From Pseudomonadota bacterium (GTDB taxonomy: Bacteria > Desulfobacterota > Desulfarculia > Desulfarculales > Desulfarculaceae), in assembly GCA_018902755.1 (NCBI GenBank), contig JAHIQI010000072.1:1-64000 (forward strand): a stretch of DNA of 64,000 bases, given 5' to 3'. Both the position numbers and the translations under genes were made by a program. The notes under the pieces were generated by a model. The model saw nothing but the letters and a program-made list of their open reading frames with translations. It searched no databases and was not told where the DNA came from. Position 1 is the stretch's first letter. The number at the start of each line of letters is the position of its first letter. Shown one piece after another: positions 43,437 to 53,049 of the stretch.

Positions 43437-44540
43437 ATGGTGGAGGCTCCCAACCTCCCGGACGGCCTTTTGGAGCAGGTGCGGGATAACTGCGCCATCG
43501 CCGACGCCTCGGTGGCCGGGCGCTTCAGCCTGTGCGGCCTGCTGCTGCGCCTGCGCAACCTGTACAAGTGGGAGCGGGGCCTGCCTCCCTGGCAGGAGCA
43601 GGACACCAGCCTGGTGCTGGAGTGGGTGAGCGAGCGGGAGCAGCTATGGGAAGAGGCCTTGGAAAAGGAGCCTAAGCCCCTCACCCTGAACGGCCAAAGC
43701 TTCGACCCCTGGGACACCGAGGGCGTCAACCGGGTGTTGGCCCCTCTGGGCCTGTTATACGGGGCCGGGGTGGTGGGAGGCGGCGCGCCGGTGTTCTTCC
43801 TGGCCCGCCAGGAAAAGGCATGGCGGCTGAACGGTCTGGTGGTGCACCAGTTGGGCGAGGAGTTGACTCGCGACATCCTGTTTTTGCCCGGTCTGCGCCA
43901 GGGAGGCGACATCTTTCTGCGGCGCGGCCCGTTTCCCTATCTGGTCTGGGACCTCTTGGCCGACCCCCGGCCCAGCCAGACCGCCTTCAAGCGTTTCGCC
44001 CTTCAGGCCTACGGCCGAGACTACCGCGAGGTGATAACCAAGCCCTCCTGGGAGGCCCTGGAGCCGGTGCTGGAAGGCGAGATGCGGGCGGTGTTGTGGC
44101 ACGAGATGGGCGAGGCCACGGACGCGGCTCCGGCCCAGGAGCTTTTGGCTCTGGCCGCGGGCGGGCATCCGGGAAGCGACGTGGAGCACTTCGTGCGGGG
44201 CATCAAGGACCTCATGGCCGACTGCGGCCCCCAGGGGCGCTTGGCGCAGATCACCGCCCACCAGAGCAGGGGAGCCCTGGGCCTGTACCCGGTGTGGCAG
44301 TCCGGGTTTTTAAAGCTGTTGTTCCCGGAGATCGTGCCCGCGGTGCAACAGTTCATGTCCCACGGCGACTGGGAGGCCGTGGAGCAGGCGCGACTCGCCG
44401 GCTGGCAAAAGGCCCAGCAGGCGGCAAATGAGCTCAATGAAATACTGACCGGCTACCAGGACGCCGAGGCCCGGACCCTGGTGCGCAGGGTGGTCATGGA
44501 ACCCTTGGTGGGAGTGGCCGCGCCCAGGGCGGAAGACTAG
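43437..44540 (+). CDS. Conserved hypothetical protein, 367 aa
   Basis: I could not assign a family with confidence. It is a soluble, mostly helical protein with long hydrophobic-aromatic stretches. The region VRDNCAIADASVAGRFSLCG near the start and the HEMGEA segment (near 222-227) are conspicuous, as is AHQSRGALGLYPVWQSGFLK (near 281-300). The HE...E arrangement might bind metal. It is probably co-transcribed with the gamma-CA-like gene seven bp upstream, and it converges on infA. Confidence 0.65.
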   Translation: MVEAPNLPDGLLEQVRDNCAIADASVAGRFSLCGLLLRLRNLYKWERGLPPWQEQDTSLVLEWVSEREQLWEEALEKEPKPLTLNGQSFDPWDTEGVNRVLAPLGLLYGAGVVGGGAPVFFLARQEKAWRLNGLVVHQLGEELTRDILFLPGLRQGGDIFLRRGPFPYLVWDLLADPRPSQTAFKRFALQAYGRDYREVITKPSWEALEPVLEGEMRAVLWHEMGEATDAAPAQELLALAAGGHPGSDVEHFVRGIKDLMADCGPQGRLAQITAHQSRGALGLYPVWQSGFLKLLFPEIVPAVQQFMSHGDWEAVEQARLAGWQKAQQAANELNEILTGYQDAEARTLVRRVVMEPLVGVAAPRAED

Positions 44541-44571
44541 AATCCGCTGGGCGGGACCTGGCTGGTCTGTG

Positions 44572-44790
44572 CTACTTGAGCCGGTAGGTAATGAGTCCGT
44601 GAGTGAGGTCGTAGGGCGAAACGCTGACGCGCACCTTGTCTCCCACGAGAACCTTGATCTTGAATCGTTTCATCCTGCCGCTGAGTACGGCGCGCAGGGT
44701 GTGTCCTTGCTCGGTGACCACTTCCATCTGCCCCCCGCCCAGGGTGCGGGTGACCTGGCCTTCAAGGTGAATAAGATCGTCGCGGCTCAA
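44572..44790 (-). CDS. infA: Translation initiation factor IF-1
   Basis: 72 residues, exactly the family length, when the TTG at 44790 is used. It follows a perfect AAGGAGG four bases upstream. The S1-like OB fold reads LEGQVTRTLGGGQMEVV, with the basic GRMKRFKIKVLVGDKVRV stretch and the C-terminal LTHGLITYRLK. Confidence 0.95.
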   Translation of the reverse strand: MSRDDLIHLEGQVTRTLGGGQMEVVTEQGHTLRAVLSGRMKRFKIKVLVGDKVRVSVSPYDLTHGLITYRLK

Positions 44791-44940
44791 GCTGCCTCCT
44801 TGGTCAGGAATGAATAACGCGCCGCCCGGACTCACCGCCCGGCTGCTCAGGAGTTTCCAGAGGTTACGCGGCGGGTCAACTATGCCACGGGCGGGGGGCG
44901 GCGTCAAGGCCATGGCGGCTCCGCCACACCACAAAAATAC

Positions 44941-44969
44941 TTGTCAACCCCCCGAGTGGTGTGTATATT
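44941..44969 (+). promoter_or_regulatory. Sigma-70-type promoter of rpmB
   Basis: TTGTCA (44941-44946), 17-bp spacer, TATATT (44964-44969), each one mismatch from consensus. rpmB starts 60 bp downstream. Confidence 0.75.
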
Positions 44970-45028
44970 TCCGACTTCAGCACAGGGCCGACCAATTTTA
45001 GGGGCGGCTTCGGGAGAGGATACGAGCT

Positions 45029-45220
45029 ATGAGCCAGGTATGTGAATATTGCGGTAAGAAGCCCCAGGTGGGCAACAACGTGAGCCACGCCCACAGAAAA
45101 ACCAAGCGGCGTTTCAATCCCAACCTGCAGCGCGTTCGCACCGTGGAAAACGGTCACGTGCGTCGGGTTCGGGTTTGCACTCGCTGCCTGCGCTCTGGCG
45201 TGATCAACAAACCCGCCTAA
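45029..45220 (+). CDS. rpmB: 50S ribosomal protein L28
   Basis: 63 residues. The zinc-type L28 with two cysteine pairs (CEYCGKKP near 5-12 and CTRCLRSG near 50-57) around the conserved [18 protein letters not shown]. Monocistronic, with promoter and terminator close by. Confidence 0.97.
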   Translation: MSQVCEYCGKKPQVGNNVSHAHRKTKRRFNPNLQRVRTVENGHVRRVRVCTRCLRSGVINKPA

Positions 45221-45241
45221 AAAAGCTTCCCCCAAAATTCT

Positions 45242-45275
45242 GCGGAGGACGCCATGCGTCCTCCGCTTGCTTTTG
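45242..45275. terminator. Bidirectional intrinsic terminator
   Basis: Perfect 11-bp stem GCGGAGGACGC/GCGTCCTCCGC (45242-45252, 45256-45266), 3-base loop, TTGCTTTT on the plus strand. Shared by rpmB and, on the minus strand (AGAATTTTGG), rel. Confidence 0.88.
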
Positions 45276-45296
45276 CCTGCCCGTTTGCGGAGCGGG

Positions 45297-47450
45297 TCAG
45301 TGGTCCATTCTGCGCACCGACATGATGTCCCTGAGCCCCGCAATGTCCTTGAGCACCCGGTTTAGTTGCTTGGCGTCGTGCACCTGGATGGTGAAGGTGG
45401 CTATGCCCTTGAGTTCCTCGGTGGTCTTGACCTCCGCCTCCAAGATGTTGATTTCGTGCTTTTTCATCACCCCGGCCATGTCGGCCAGGATGCCCGCCCG
45501 GTCGGAGCTGATCACCTGGATGCGCACCGGGCGCACCTCTTCCTTGGCCAGGTCCCACTCCACCTCCACCCGCCGCTCAGGGTCCAACTCGGCCACGTGG
45601 GTGCAGTCGCCCCGGTGGATGGTAACCCCCCGGCCGCGGGTGATATAGCCCACCACCTCGTCGCCGGGCAGGGGATTGCAGCACTTGGCGAAGCGCACCA
45701 GGATGTCGTCCAGGCCCTTGACCTTGATGCCCTCCGGGGCCGGGCGGCGGCGCAGGCGCTTCAGGGAGCGCTCGATAAGGCCGGGCTTTTCCTGCTGCTC
45801 CTCGGTGGGCCGGGGCAAAATCTTGTTTACGATGTGGCGCGGCGAGACCTTTCCGTAGGCCACCGCCGCCAGCAGGTGCTCCTGGTCCTGGAAGGAGAGG
45901 TCGGTCATCACCTTGGCCAACTTGCCGTCTTTGACCACCGAAGCCAGGGTGAGCTTGTTCTTGCGCAACTCCTTATCCAGAATTTCGCTGCCCAGGCTCA
46001 CCGAGCGGGTGCGCTCCGATTCTCGGATGTAGGAGCGTATCTTGGAGCGGGCCCGCCCGCTGACCGCGAAGCCCAGCCAGTCCTTGCTGGGCTTGTGGTT
46101 GTTTTGGGTGACGATCTCAACCTGGTCGCCGGTGGCCAACTCGCTCTTTAGGGGCACCATGCGCCCGTTGACCCTGGCCCCCACGCACTGGTGGCCCACT
46201 TCGGTGTGGATGGAGTAGGCGAAGTCGATGGGCGTGGAGCCGCGGGGCAGGGCCTTGACCTCCCCGCCGGGGGTGAACACGAAAATCTCGCCGGGGTAGA
46301 GGTTCATTTTGAGCGACTGCATGAACTCGGTGGGGTCTTCCAGGTCCCGTTGCCACTCCATCAGCTTGCGCAGCCAGGCGAAGCGGCCCTCTTCGGACTC
46401 GTCGCCCGCCCCTTGCTCCTTGTAGCGCCAGTGGGCGGCGATGCCCTCTTCGGCCACCCGGTGCATTTCCTCGGTGCGTATCTGGATCTCCATGCGCTGG
46501 CCCATGGGCCCCACCACCGAGGTGTGCAGGGACTGGTACATGTTGGGCTTGGGCATGCCGATGTAGTCGCGGAAGCGGCCGGGGATGGGCTTCCACACGT
46601 TGTGGGCCACCCCCAGGGCCTCGTAGCAGTCCCTTAGCTTTTCCACCACCACCCTAAAGGCGATGAGGTCGTAGAGCTGGTCTATGTCCACGCCCCGACG
46701 CTGCATTTTGCGGTAGATGCTGTAGAAGTGCTTGGGCCTCCCGTCCACACTGCAGGATATGCCCTGTTCGGCCATCTGCTCCTGGAGCACCTGCTTCACC
46801 TCGGCGATGAAGCGTTCCCGCTCGCCCTGGCGGGTGGCCACCCCGTCCTTGATGCGCTTGTAGATGTTGGGTTCCAGAAAATAGAGGGTCCAGTCCTCCA
46901 ACTCGGCCTGCCAGCGGCGGATGCCCAGGCGGTGGGCCATGGGGGCGTAGATGTCGCGGGTTTCCTGGGCGATGGAGCGCTGCTTGGCCGGGGGCATGTA
47001 GCCCAGGGTGCGCATGTTGTGCAGGCGGTCGCCGAGCTTGATCAAGAGCACGCGGATGTCGTTGGCCATGGCCAGGATCATCTTGCGCATGTTCTCGGCC
47101 TGCTGGGCGGTCTTGGTGGTGGCGCTGATCTGGGTGATCTTGGTCACCCCGTCCACCAGGGAGGCCACCTCCGGGCCCAACAGGGCGGCCACGTCCTCCA
47201 CGGTGGTATTGGTGTCCTCCACCGCATCGTGCAGCAGGGCCGCGCAGATGCTGGCCACATCGGTGTGCATCTCGGCCAAAAGGGCGGCTACGGCCAAGGG
47301 GTGGCTGAGGTAGGGCTCGCCCGAGCGGCGCACTTGTCCCTTGTGCACCTTGGCTGAAAACACATAGGCCTTTTGGATGGCGCCCACGTCGGCCCCAGGG
47401 TGGTATCCCCGGACCGCGTCGATGATTTCGTTGATGCGTTGCAGGGCCAA
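45297..47450 (-). CDS. Bifunctional (p)ppGpp synthetase/hydrolase, Rel/SpoT family
   Basis: 717 residues in the standard order. HD hydrolase domain with HPLAVAALLAEMHTD and LLHDAVEDTNTTVED (near 50-90), where the HD residues are intact. Synthetase domain with GRPKHFYSIYRKMQRRG and DLIAFRVVVEKLRDCYEAL (near 225-270) and MYQSLHTSVVGP. Then a TGS domain and a C-terminal ACT domain. Controls the stringent response. It ends the minus-strand run that begins at purM. Confidence 0.96.
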   Translation of the reverse strand: MALQRINEIIDAVRGYHPGADVGAIQKAYVFSAKVHKGQVRRSGEPYLSHPLAVAALLAEMHTDVASICAALLHDAVEDTNTTVEDVAALLGPEVASLVDGVTKITQISATTKTAQQAENMRKMILAMANDIRVLLIKLGDRLHNMRTLGYMPPAKQRSIAQETRDIYAPMAHRLGIRRWQAELEDWTLYFLEPNIYKRIKDGVATRQGERERFIAEVKQVLQEQMAEQGISCSVDGRPKHFYSIYRKMQRRGVDIDQLYDLIAFRVVVEKLRDCYEALGVAHNVWKPIPGRFRDYIGMPKPNMYQSLHTSVVGPMGQRMEIQIRTEEMHRVAEEGIAAHWRYKEQGAGDESEEGRFAWLRKLMEWQRDLEDPTEFMQSLKMNLYPGEIFVFTPGGEVKALPRGSTPIDFAYSIHTEVGHQCVGARVNGRMVPLKSELATGDQVEIVTQNNHKPSKDWLGFAVSGRARSKIRSYIRESERTRSVSLGSEILDKELRKNKLTLASVVKDGKLAKVMTDLSFQDQEHLLAAVAYGKVSPRHIVNKILPRPTEEQQEKPGLIERSLKRLRRRPAPEGIKVKGLDDILVRFAKCCNPLPGDEVVGYITRGRGVTIHRGDCTHVAELDPERRVEVEWDLAKEEVRPVRIQVISSDRAGILADMAGVMKKHEINILEAEVKTTEELKGIATFTIQVHDAKQLNRVLKDIAGLRDIMSVRRMDH

Positions 47451-47547
47451 GCGCCAGGCCTCGAAGTTGGGTTAGTGTTTACTGCCGCTTATTCAACTCT
47501 TGCGCTTACCGGCCCTTTGGTCAAGCACCACTTGCGTGGGGTTCGAT

Positions 47548-49260
47548 TTATAGGGGCCTGCCGCCGCCCTGGCGCACCATGTCCACGAGGCGGGCCGCCG
47601 CCTCATCCACCGGGATCATGTCCACGTCGCCGCTCTGGCGGTGTTTGAGCTCCACGGCCCCTTCCTTGAGGCCCTTGGCCCCCACCACCACCCTGAGCGG
47701 GATGCCGATGAGGTCCGCGTCCTTAAACTTCACCCCGGGGCGAAGGTCGCGGTCGTCCATGAGCACGTCGATGCCCGCGGCGCTTAGGTCGGCGTAAAGC
47801 TTTTCGGCCGCCTCCAGCACCTCGCCGTCCACGGCCATGGGCAGGATGGCCACCGGGTAGGGGGCGATGGCCAGGGGGAAGATGATGCCCCACTTGTCAT
47901 GGCCCTGCTCGATGGCCGCGGCCACGATGCGGGTCACCCCGATGCCGTAGCAGCCCATGATGATGGGGCGGCTCTGGCCCTCGGCGTCCAGGAACTCGGC
48001 GCCCATGGCCTGGCTGTACTTGGTGCCCAGGCGGAAGATGTGCCCCACCTCGATGCCCCGGGCGAATACGGGTTCCTGGCCGCAACGGGGGCAGGGGTCG
48101 CCGGGCTCGATCACCCTGAGGTCCGCCTTGGTGGCCTGGGCCACGTCCCGGCCCAGGTGCACTCCGGTGAGGTGGGCGTCGGCCTGGTTGGCCCCAACTA
48201 CCAGGGCTTCACTAATGTAAAGCTCCTGGTCGGCGTAGATGGGGATGCTCAGCCCCACCGGCCCGGTGAAGCCCACCGGCCCGCCGCTGACCTCCTGGAT
48301 CACCGAGGCGGGGGCCAGTTCCAGCTCGGCTGCGCCGATGAGGTTCTTGAGCTTGATCTCGTTTAGCTGGCGGTCGCCGCGCACCATGGCCGCCACCGGT
48401 TTGCCGTCGGCCAGGTAGACCAGGGTCTTGGCCACCTGGGCCGGTTCCACCTTGAGGAAAGCTGCCACCTCCTCCACGGTGTGGGCGCCGGGGGTGTCCA
48501 CCTTGGTTGCCTTGGCCACGGCCTGGGGCGCCTCGCCCAGGGGCGAGGCCACCTCGGCCTTTTCGAAGTTGGCCGCCCAGCCACATTGGCAGGAGGCGAT
48601 GGCGTCCTCGCCGGTGTCGGCCAGGACCATGAACTCGTGGCTGAACGAGCCGCCGATGGCCCCGGAGTCGGCCTCCACCACCGCGAAGTCCAGGCCCAGG
48701 CGGTTGAAGATCGCGCTGTAGGCCTGGTGCATCACCTGGTAGCTGGCCGCCGAGCTCTCGTCATCGGTGTCAAAGGAGTAGCCGTCCTTCATGATGAACT
48801 CGCGCGAGCGCATCACCCCGAAGCGGGGGCGTATCTCGTCGCGGAACTTGGTCTGGAACTGGTAGAGGTTCAGCGGCATGTCCCGGTAGGAGCGCACCTC
48901 GCGGCGCACCAGGTCGGTGATGACCTCCTCGTGGGTGGGGGCCAGGCAGTAATCGTGGTCGTGGCGGTCCTTGAAGCGCAGCAACTCCCGGCCGTAGTGC
49001 TCCCAGCGGCCAGACTCCTGCCACAGCTCGGCGGGCTGCACGCCGGGCATAAGAAGCTCCCTGGCTCCAGCCGCGTCCATTTCCTCGCGGATGATGCGCT
49101 CCACCTTGCGCAGGGTGCGCAGGCCCAGGGGCAGCCAGGTGTACACGCCGGAAGCCAGCTTGCGGATCATGCCCGCGCGCAGCATGAGCTGATGGCTAAC
49201 CACCTCGGCTTCGGCCGGGGTTTCCTTGAGGGTGGGGATGAATGCCTGAGAGAACCGCAT
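47548..49260 (-). CDS. proS: Prolyl-tRNA synthetase (bacterial type with editing insertion)
   Basis: 570 residues, class II synthetase of the bacterial architecture. N-terminal catalytic motifs ([10 protein letters not shown], motif 2 [19 protein letters not shown] near 131-149), a YbaK-like editing insertion (near 240-380) and the anticodon-binding C-terminus ([19 protein letters not shown]). Charges tRNA-Pro. Confidence 0.97.
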   Translation of the reverse strand: MRFSQAFIPTLKETPAEAEVVSHQLMLRAGMIRKLASGVYTWLPLGLRTLRKVERIIREEMDAAGARELLMPGVQPAELWQESGRWEHYGRELLRFKDRHDHDYCLAPTHEEVITDLVRREVRSYRDMPLNLYQFQTKFRDEIRPRFGVMRSREFIMKDGYSFDTDDESSAASYQVMHQAYSAIFNRLGLDFAVVEADSGAIGGSFSHEFMVLADTGEDAIASCQCGWAANFEKAEVASPLGEAPQAVAKATKVDTPGAHTVEEVAAFLKVEPAQVAKTLVYLADGKPVAAMVRGDRQLNEIKLKNLIGAAELELAPASVIQEVSGGPVGFTGPVGLSIPIYADQELYISEALVVGANQADAHLTGVHLGRDVAQATKADLRVIEPGDPCPRCGQEPVFARGIEVGHIFRLGTKYSQAMGAEFLDAEGQSRPIIMGCYGIGVTRIVAAAIEQGHDKWGIIFPLAIAPYPVAILPMAVDGEVLEAAEKLYADLSAAGIDVLMDDRDLRPGVKFKDADLIGIPLRVVVGAKGLKEGAVELKHRQSGDVDMIPVDEAAARLVDMVRQGGGRPL

Positions 49261-49264
49261 GTGT

Positions 49265-50362
49265 CTACTGCTCGCTTTGTTCTGAATGATTGGTTTCGTA
49301 TTCCTGGGCCGCCCGGCGCACCTGCTTCATGAACTCATCCAACAGCTCAGCCTCGGGCACCTTTTTTATGATTTCGCCGTGGGCGAAGATTACGCCCTGG
49401 CCCCGGCCTCCGGCCAGGCCAACCTGGGCGTGCTTGGCCTCGCCTGGTCCGTTGACCACGCAGCCCATGATGGCCACGGTCAAGGGGGCGCTGATCTTGG
49501 CCAGCTCCGGCTTGGCCCGCTCCAGCAGGCCCATAAGATCAATTTCGGTGCGGCCGCAGGTGGGGCAGGAGATGATCTCCACCCCACGCCGGCGCAGGCC
49601 GCAGGCCCGGAGGATGTGCCAGGCCGCCTCCACCTCGCGCACCGGGTCGGCGGTTAGGCTCACCCTAAAGGTGTCGCCGATGCCCTCCATGAGCAGCGTG
49701 CCGATGCCCACCGCGCTCTTGATCGCTCCGGCCAACAGCCCGCCCGCCTCGGTTACGCCCAGATGCTGGGGATAGTCAGAGCGCTGGGCCCAGAGGCGGC
49801 AGGCCTCGATGGTGGTGAGCACGCTGGAGGACTTGAGGCTCACCTTGATCTGGTCAAAGCCACGCTCTTCCAGCAAACGCACGTGGCCCAGGGCCGCCTC
49901 CACCAGGGCCGCCGGGCCAGGCCCGCCGCAGCGCTCCAGCACCTCCTTGGGAAGTGAGCCGGAGTTGGCCCCCACCCGGATGGGCGCTCCGGCCGCCTTG
50001 GCCGCGTCCACCACCCGAGCCACGGCAGCCGGGCCGCCGATGTTGCCCGGGTTGATACGCAGGGAGGCTGCACCTTTTTCCAGGGCGGCCACGGCCAGGG
50101 CGGGGTCGAAGTGTACGTCCGCGATCACCGGCAAGGGGCTGGCCTGGGTGATGGGCCCAAAGGCGGCCGCCGCCTCCAGGTCCGGCACCGCGCAGCGCAC
50201 CAACTCGCAGCCCGCCTGGGCCAGGGCCGTTATCTGGGCCAGAGTGGCTTCGGGGTCGCGGGTGTCGGTGTTGGTCATGGACTGCACCGCCACCGGCGCG
50301 CCCCCGCCCACCGGCACCGAGCCCACCATGATGCCACGGGTTTTATCGCGGGTATGGGTCAT
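49265..50362 (-). CDS. ispG: 4-hydroxy-3-methylbut-2-enyl-diphosphate synthase (flavodoxin)
   Basis: 365 residues. [4Fe-4S] enzyme of the methylerythritol phosphate route to isoprenoids. Cysteines of the cluster: SCPTCGR (near 264-270) and the later [10 protein letters not shown] (near 301-310). N-terminal [14 protein letters not shown] is characteristic. Lies four bp from proS. Confidence 0.96.
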   Translation of the reverse strand: MTHTRDKTRGIMVGSVPVGGGAPVAVQSMTNTDTRDPEATLAQITALAQAGCELVRCAVPDLEAAAAFGPITQASPLPVIADVHFDPALAVAALEKGAASLRINPGNIGGPAAVARVVDAAKAAGAPIRVGANSGSLPKEVLERCGGPGPAALVEAALGHVRLLEERGFDQIKVSLKSSSVLTTIEACRLWAQRSDYPQHLGVTEAGGLLAGAIKSAVGIGTLLMEGIGDTFRVSLTADPVREVEAAWHILRACGLRRRGVEIISCPTCGRTEIDLMGLLERAKPELAKISAPLTVAIMGCVVNGPGEAKHAQVGLAGGRGQGVIFAHGEIIKKVPEAELLDEFMKQVRRAAQEYETNHSEQSEQ

Positions 50363-50404
50363 GCGCTTTCCCTGCCGCCCTTCCTGGGCAGCGCTTGTGC
50401 GAAG

Positions 50405-50833
50405 CTATGAAAAAACCTTGTCCGGAAAGGCGGAGGCCAAGATGACCCCCTCCACCTCGCCGCCCGGCCCGCTCACCCCGGACTTGCGCCCCGGCACCCG
50501 AGTCACGGTCAGGGTCTGCTCGGTGGCTTGGTCCAGCTTGAGCGCCTGGGCTATCTCCGCCCCGTCCAGGGCGCAGATGTTGTCCCTACGGCACACCAGG
50601 CACAGAAAAACCTTGCCGTCCGCCTTCAGGTCTTCGCCCAGGGCGGTCAATTCTTGGGAGTTGAAGGCGAAGTTCCAGGGCGACTTCTCCTTGCTATGCC
50701 TTAGCCACACCAGAATGCCGCCGTTGACCAGGTAGCGGCCCTTGCCCAGCGGCTTTATCGTCTCAAAGGCCGGGTGCCCGATGATCTGGCTCAGGGCGGC
50801 GCCCCGGTAAAAATCAGCCGCGGCCAAGGGCAT
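50405..50833 (-). CDS. Conserved hypothetical protein, 142 aa
   Basis: Not recognised. Start taken at the Met at 50833; longer frames upstream overlap the next gene. A small alpha/beta protein with FAFNSQELTALGE and the conspicuous LCLVCRRDNICALDG (near 77-91), with three cysteines, followed by a strand-rich C-terminus. Sits in the operon between the 187-aa gene and ispG. Confidence 0.55.
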   Translation of the reverse strand: MPLAAADFYRGAALSQIIGHPAFETIKPLGKGRYLVNGGILVWLRHSKEKSPWNFAFNSQELTALGEDLKADGKVFLCLVCRRDNICALDGAEIAQALKLDQATEQTLTVTRVPGRKSGVSGPGGEVEGVILASAFPDKVFS

Positions 50834-50844
50834 CAGCGCACCAT

Positions 50845-51408
50845 CTAAGCCAGGCCGCCCTTGAGGAACAGGGTGCGCGAGCCTTCCAGGGTTAGATTGA
50901 TCACCCGGTCGGCGATGGCCGAGGGCTCCTCGCCCTTGGCGAAAAAGCTTTTCACCACCCTGGCGGCCAGCACCTCGAAGGGGGTGCCGTTCAGGCCTTC
51001 CTGCAGGCGGGCCAAGTTGCACTCCTCGTAGGGGCCCAGGGGATTGTAGATGGCCTCTGCGATGGCGGCCATCTCCTGGTCGCTGACCACCGCGGTCAGG
51101 GGGCGCAAAATCTCCGTCGCCGAGGCGTGGGCCTCCCTCGCAATGAGCCTTTTCAACTCCTGGTGCAGCTTGGCCCAATAACCGGGGGAGGTGGCCTGGT
51201 TGATCTCGATCTTGTCCAGGGCGCAGGCCAACAGGCCGTATTGCATCTGGCCGTCCAGGGCCTGGTCCACAACCTCGCTCTGACCCAGGGCGGTGCCGCT
51301 GAAGGTGAAGTCCCGGCGCAGGGCCTCGCCCAACAGGGCGGCGATCTGGGCGGACAGGCTGTAGATGGCCTGGGCGTGTTGAACCGGGTTGGGCTCTTGC
51401 TGGGTCAT
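50845..51408 (-). CDS. Conserved hypothetical protein, 187 aa
   Basis: Not recognised. Start at the Met at 51408, after CGAGAGATAGCC and two bp after the TudS stop. Predominantly helical and soluble, with no catalytic motif visible. Its C-terminus (AIADRVINLTLEG) is 11 bp before the next gene. Genomic coupling to TudS and purM suggests a role in a conserved operon, but function is unknown. Confidence 0.55.
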   Translation of the reverse strand: MTQQEPNPVQHAQAIYSLSAQIAALLGEALRRDFTFSGTALGQSEVVDQALDGQMQYGLLACALDKIEINQATSPGYWAKLHQELKRLIAREAHASATEILRPLTAVVSDQEMAAIAEAIYNPLGPYEECNLARLQEGLNGTPFEVLAARVVKSFFAKGEEPSAIADRVINLTLEGSRTLFLKGGLA

Positions 51409-51410
51409 GG

Positions 51411-51872
51411 CTATCTCTCGCCCCTGGCGCTGGAGCGCACCTCGCGCACCGTGACGCCCATTTGGCTGAGCAGGGCGGCCAGCACTCCCTGGCCCGGCCC
51501 GCCCTGGGGGTTCACACCTTGGGGGTCCCAGCCGCAGGAAGGCGAGCGGTCCTTCAACAGGGCCAGGCGCACCCCGTGTTGGGCGCACAGCTCGGCCACC
51601 AGCTTGGCCCCGCGGGCAAAGGCCAGACTCACGTCCTTGCCGTCCTCATTAACCAGGCGGGCCCGCCCCGAGAGAACGTCCGCGCCCTCGCGGCCAAAGC
51701 TGGCCCCCACGAAGCGGGCCGGGGGCCGTGGGGTGCCCAGGCCGCCCATCACCTCGGGGCACAGGGCCAGCACCGGCTCATCGCCCAACAGCCCGCGCAC
51801 ATCCTCGCGCAGGCAGTGGCGGCCGTCGTAGCGCACCCGATGGCCCAAAAGGCAGGCGGAGACCAGGATCAA
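51411..51872 (-). CDS. DUF523/TudS-family Fe-S protein
   Basis: 153 residues. The three family cysteines are in VSACLLGHRVRYDG (Cys near 7), LALCPEVMGGLGTPRPPA (Cys near 38) and LLKDRSPSCGWD (Cys near 113). DUF523 includes TudS, a [4Fe-4S] thiouracil desulfidase. Its start overlaps the purM stop by four bp. A sulfur-removal or RNA-thiouridine salvage role is plausible, not shown. Confidence 0.85.
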   Translation of the reverse strand: MILVSACLLGHRVRYDGRHCLREDVRGLLGDEPVLALCPEVMGGLGTPRPPARFVGASFGREGADVLSGRARLVNEDGKDVSLAFARGAKLVAELCAQHGVRLALLKDRSPSCGWDPQGVNPQGGPGQGVLAALLSQMGVTVREVRSSARGER

Positions 51873-52915
51873 GCCCGCACCTCCACCAGAGGCTCGTCAC
51901 CCTGGCGGGGCTCGATGCGCCCCACCACGAATGCCTGTTCGCCCTTTTCCTGGAGCAGGGCCACGACCTCGGCCGCCTGCTCGGCGGGCACCACCAGGGC
52001 CATGCCCAGGCCCCAGTTGAAGGTGCGGCTCATCTCCCGTTGGCTCAGGCCGCCGGCGTTTTGCAGCCAGGCGAACACCGGGGGCACCGGCCAAGAGCCC
52101 TGGTCGATCACCGCCCGGCACCCCTGGGGCAGCACCCTGGGCAGGTTTTCCAGGAGCCCGCCGCCGGTGATGTGGGCCGCGGCCAAGAGGTCGAATTCGT
52201 CGCGCACCGCCAGCACCGGCTTTACGTAGATGCGGGTGGGGGTGAGCAGGGTCTGGCCCACGCTGTGCTCCAGGCCCTCGGCGGTGTCGGTGACCGCCAA
52301 GCCCAGCTCATGGAAGACGATCTTGCGCACCAGGGAGAAGCCGTTGCTGTGCAGGCCGCTGCTGGCCAGGCCCACCACCGCCGCGCCGGGCTTCACCTGG
52401 GAGCCGTCGATGATCTGGGAGCGCTCCACCAGGCCCACCGCGAATCCGGCCAGGTCGTACTCGCCGTCCGGGTACATGCCCGGCATCTCGGCGGTCTCGC
52501 CGCCCACCAGGGCGCAGCCCGCCTGGCGGCAGCCTTTCACCACCCCGGCCAGGACCGCCTCGGCCACCCCCAGCTCCAGCTTGCCGGTGGCCAAGTAGTC
52601 CAAAAGGAACAGAGGCTGGGCCCCGGTTACCACGATGTCGTTTACCACCATGGCCACCATGTCGATGCCGATGGTGTCATGCTGGTCCATCATGAAGGCT
52701 ATCTTGAGCTTGGTGCCCACCCCGTCGGTGGAGCTGACCAACACCGGGTCGTCCCCGGCCAGCCCGGCCAGGGAAAACAGGCCCGAGAAGCCGCCCAGGC
52801 CGCCCAGGACCTGGCTGCTGTGGGTCGACTTGACCATCTTCCCGATATTTTTGATGAACTGGTCGGCTTTTTCTATGTCTACCCCGGCGGCGCGGTAGCG
52901 GTCGTCCTGGCTCAT
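51869..52915 (-). CDS. purM: Phosphoribosylformylglycinamidine cyclo-ligase
   Basis: AIR synthetase of purine biosynthesis, about 348 residues from the Met at 52915 (a longer frame adds 24 unconserved residues). Hallmarks are VSSTDGVGTKLKIAF, MVVNDIVVTGAQPLFLLDYL and ALVGGETAEMPGMY, then ITGGGLLENLPRVLPQ. First gene of the long minus-strand run. Confidence 0.96.
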   Translation of the reverse strand: MSQDDRYRAAGVDIEKADQFIKNIGKMVKSTHSSQVLGGLGGFSGLFSLAGLAGDDPVLVSSTDGVGTKLKIAFMMDQHDTIGIDMVAMVVNDIVVTGAQPLFLLDYLATGKLELGVAEAVLAGVVKGCRQAGCALVGGETAEMPGMYPDGEYDLAGFAVGLVERSQIIDGSQVKPGAAVVGLASSGLHSNGFSLVRKIVFHELGLAVTDTAEGLEHSVGQTLLTPTRIYVKPVLAVRDEFDLLAAAHITGGGLLENLPRVLPQGCRAVIDQGSWPVPPVFAWLQNAGGLSQREMSRTFNWGLGMALVVPAEQAAEVVALLQEKGEQAFVVGRIEPRQGDEPLVEVRA

Positions 52916-53049
52916 GGGCCTAATTCTCCTCTTGTTTAAACCGGCCTTAACCTTAGCAGAAAACCTCTCCGGCATAAAGCAATGCACCGGGCTTGACGCG
53001 GGGCCCCCGGCAGGGCAGAAATGTAGGAGCCCTTTTACCTGGAGACGCT

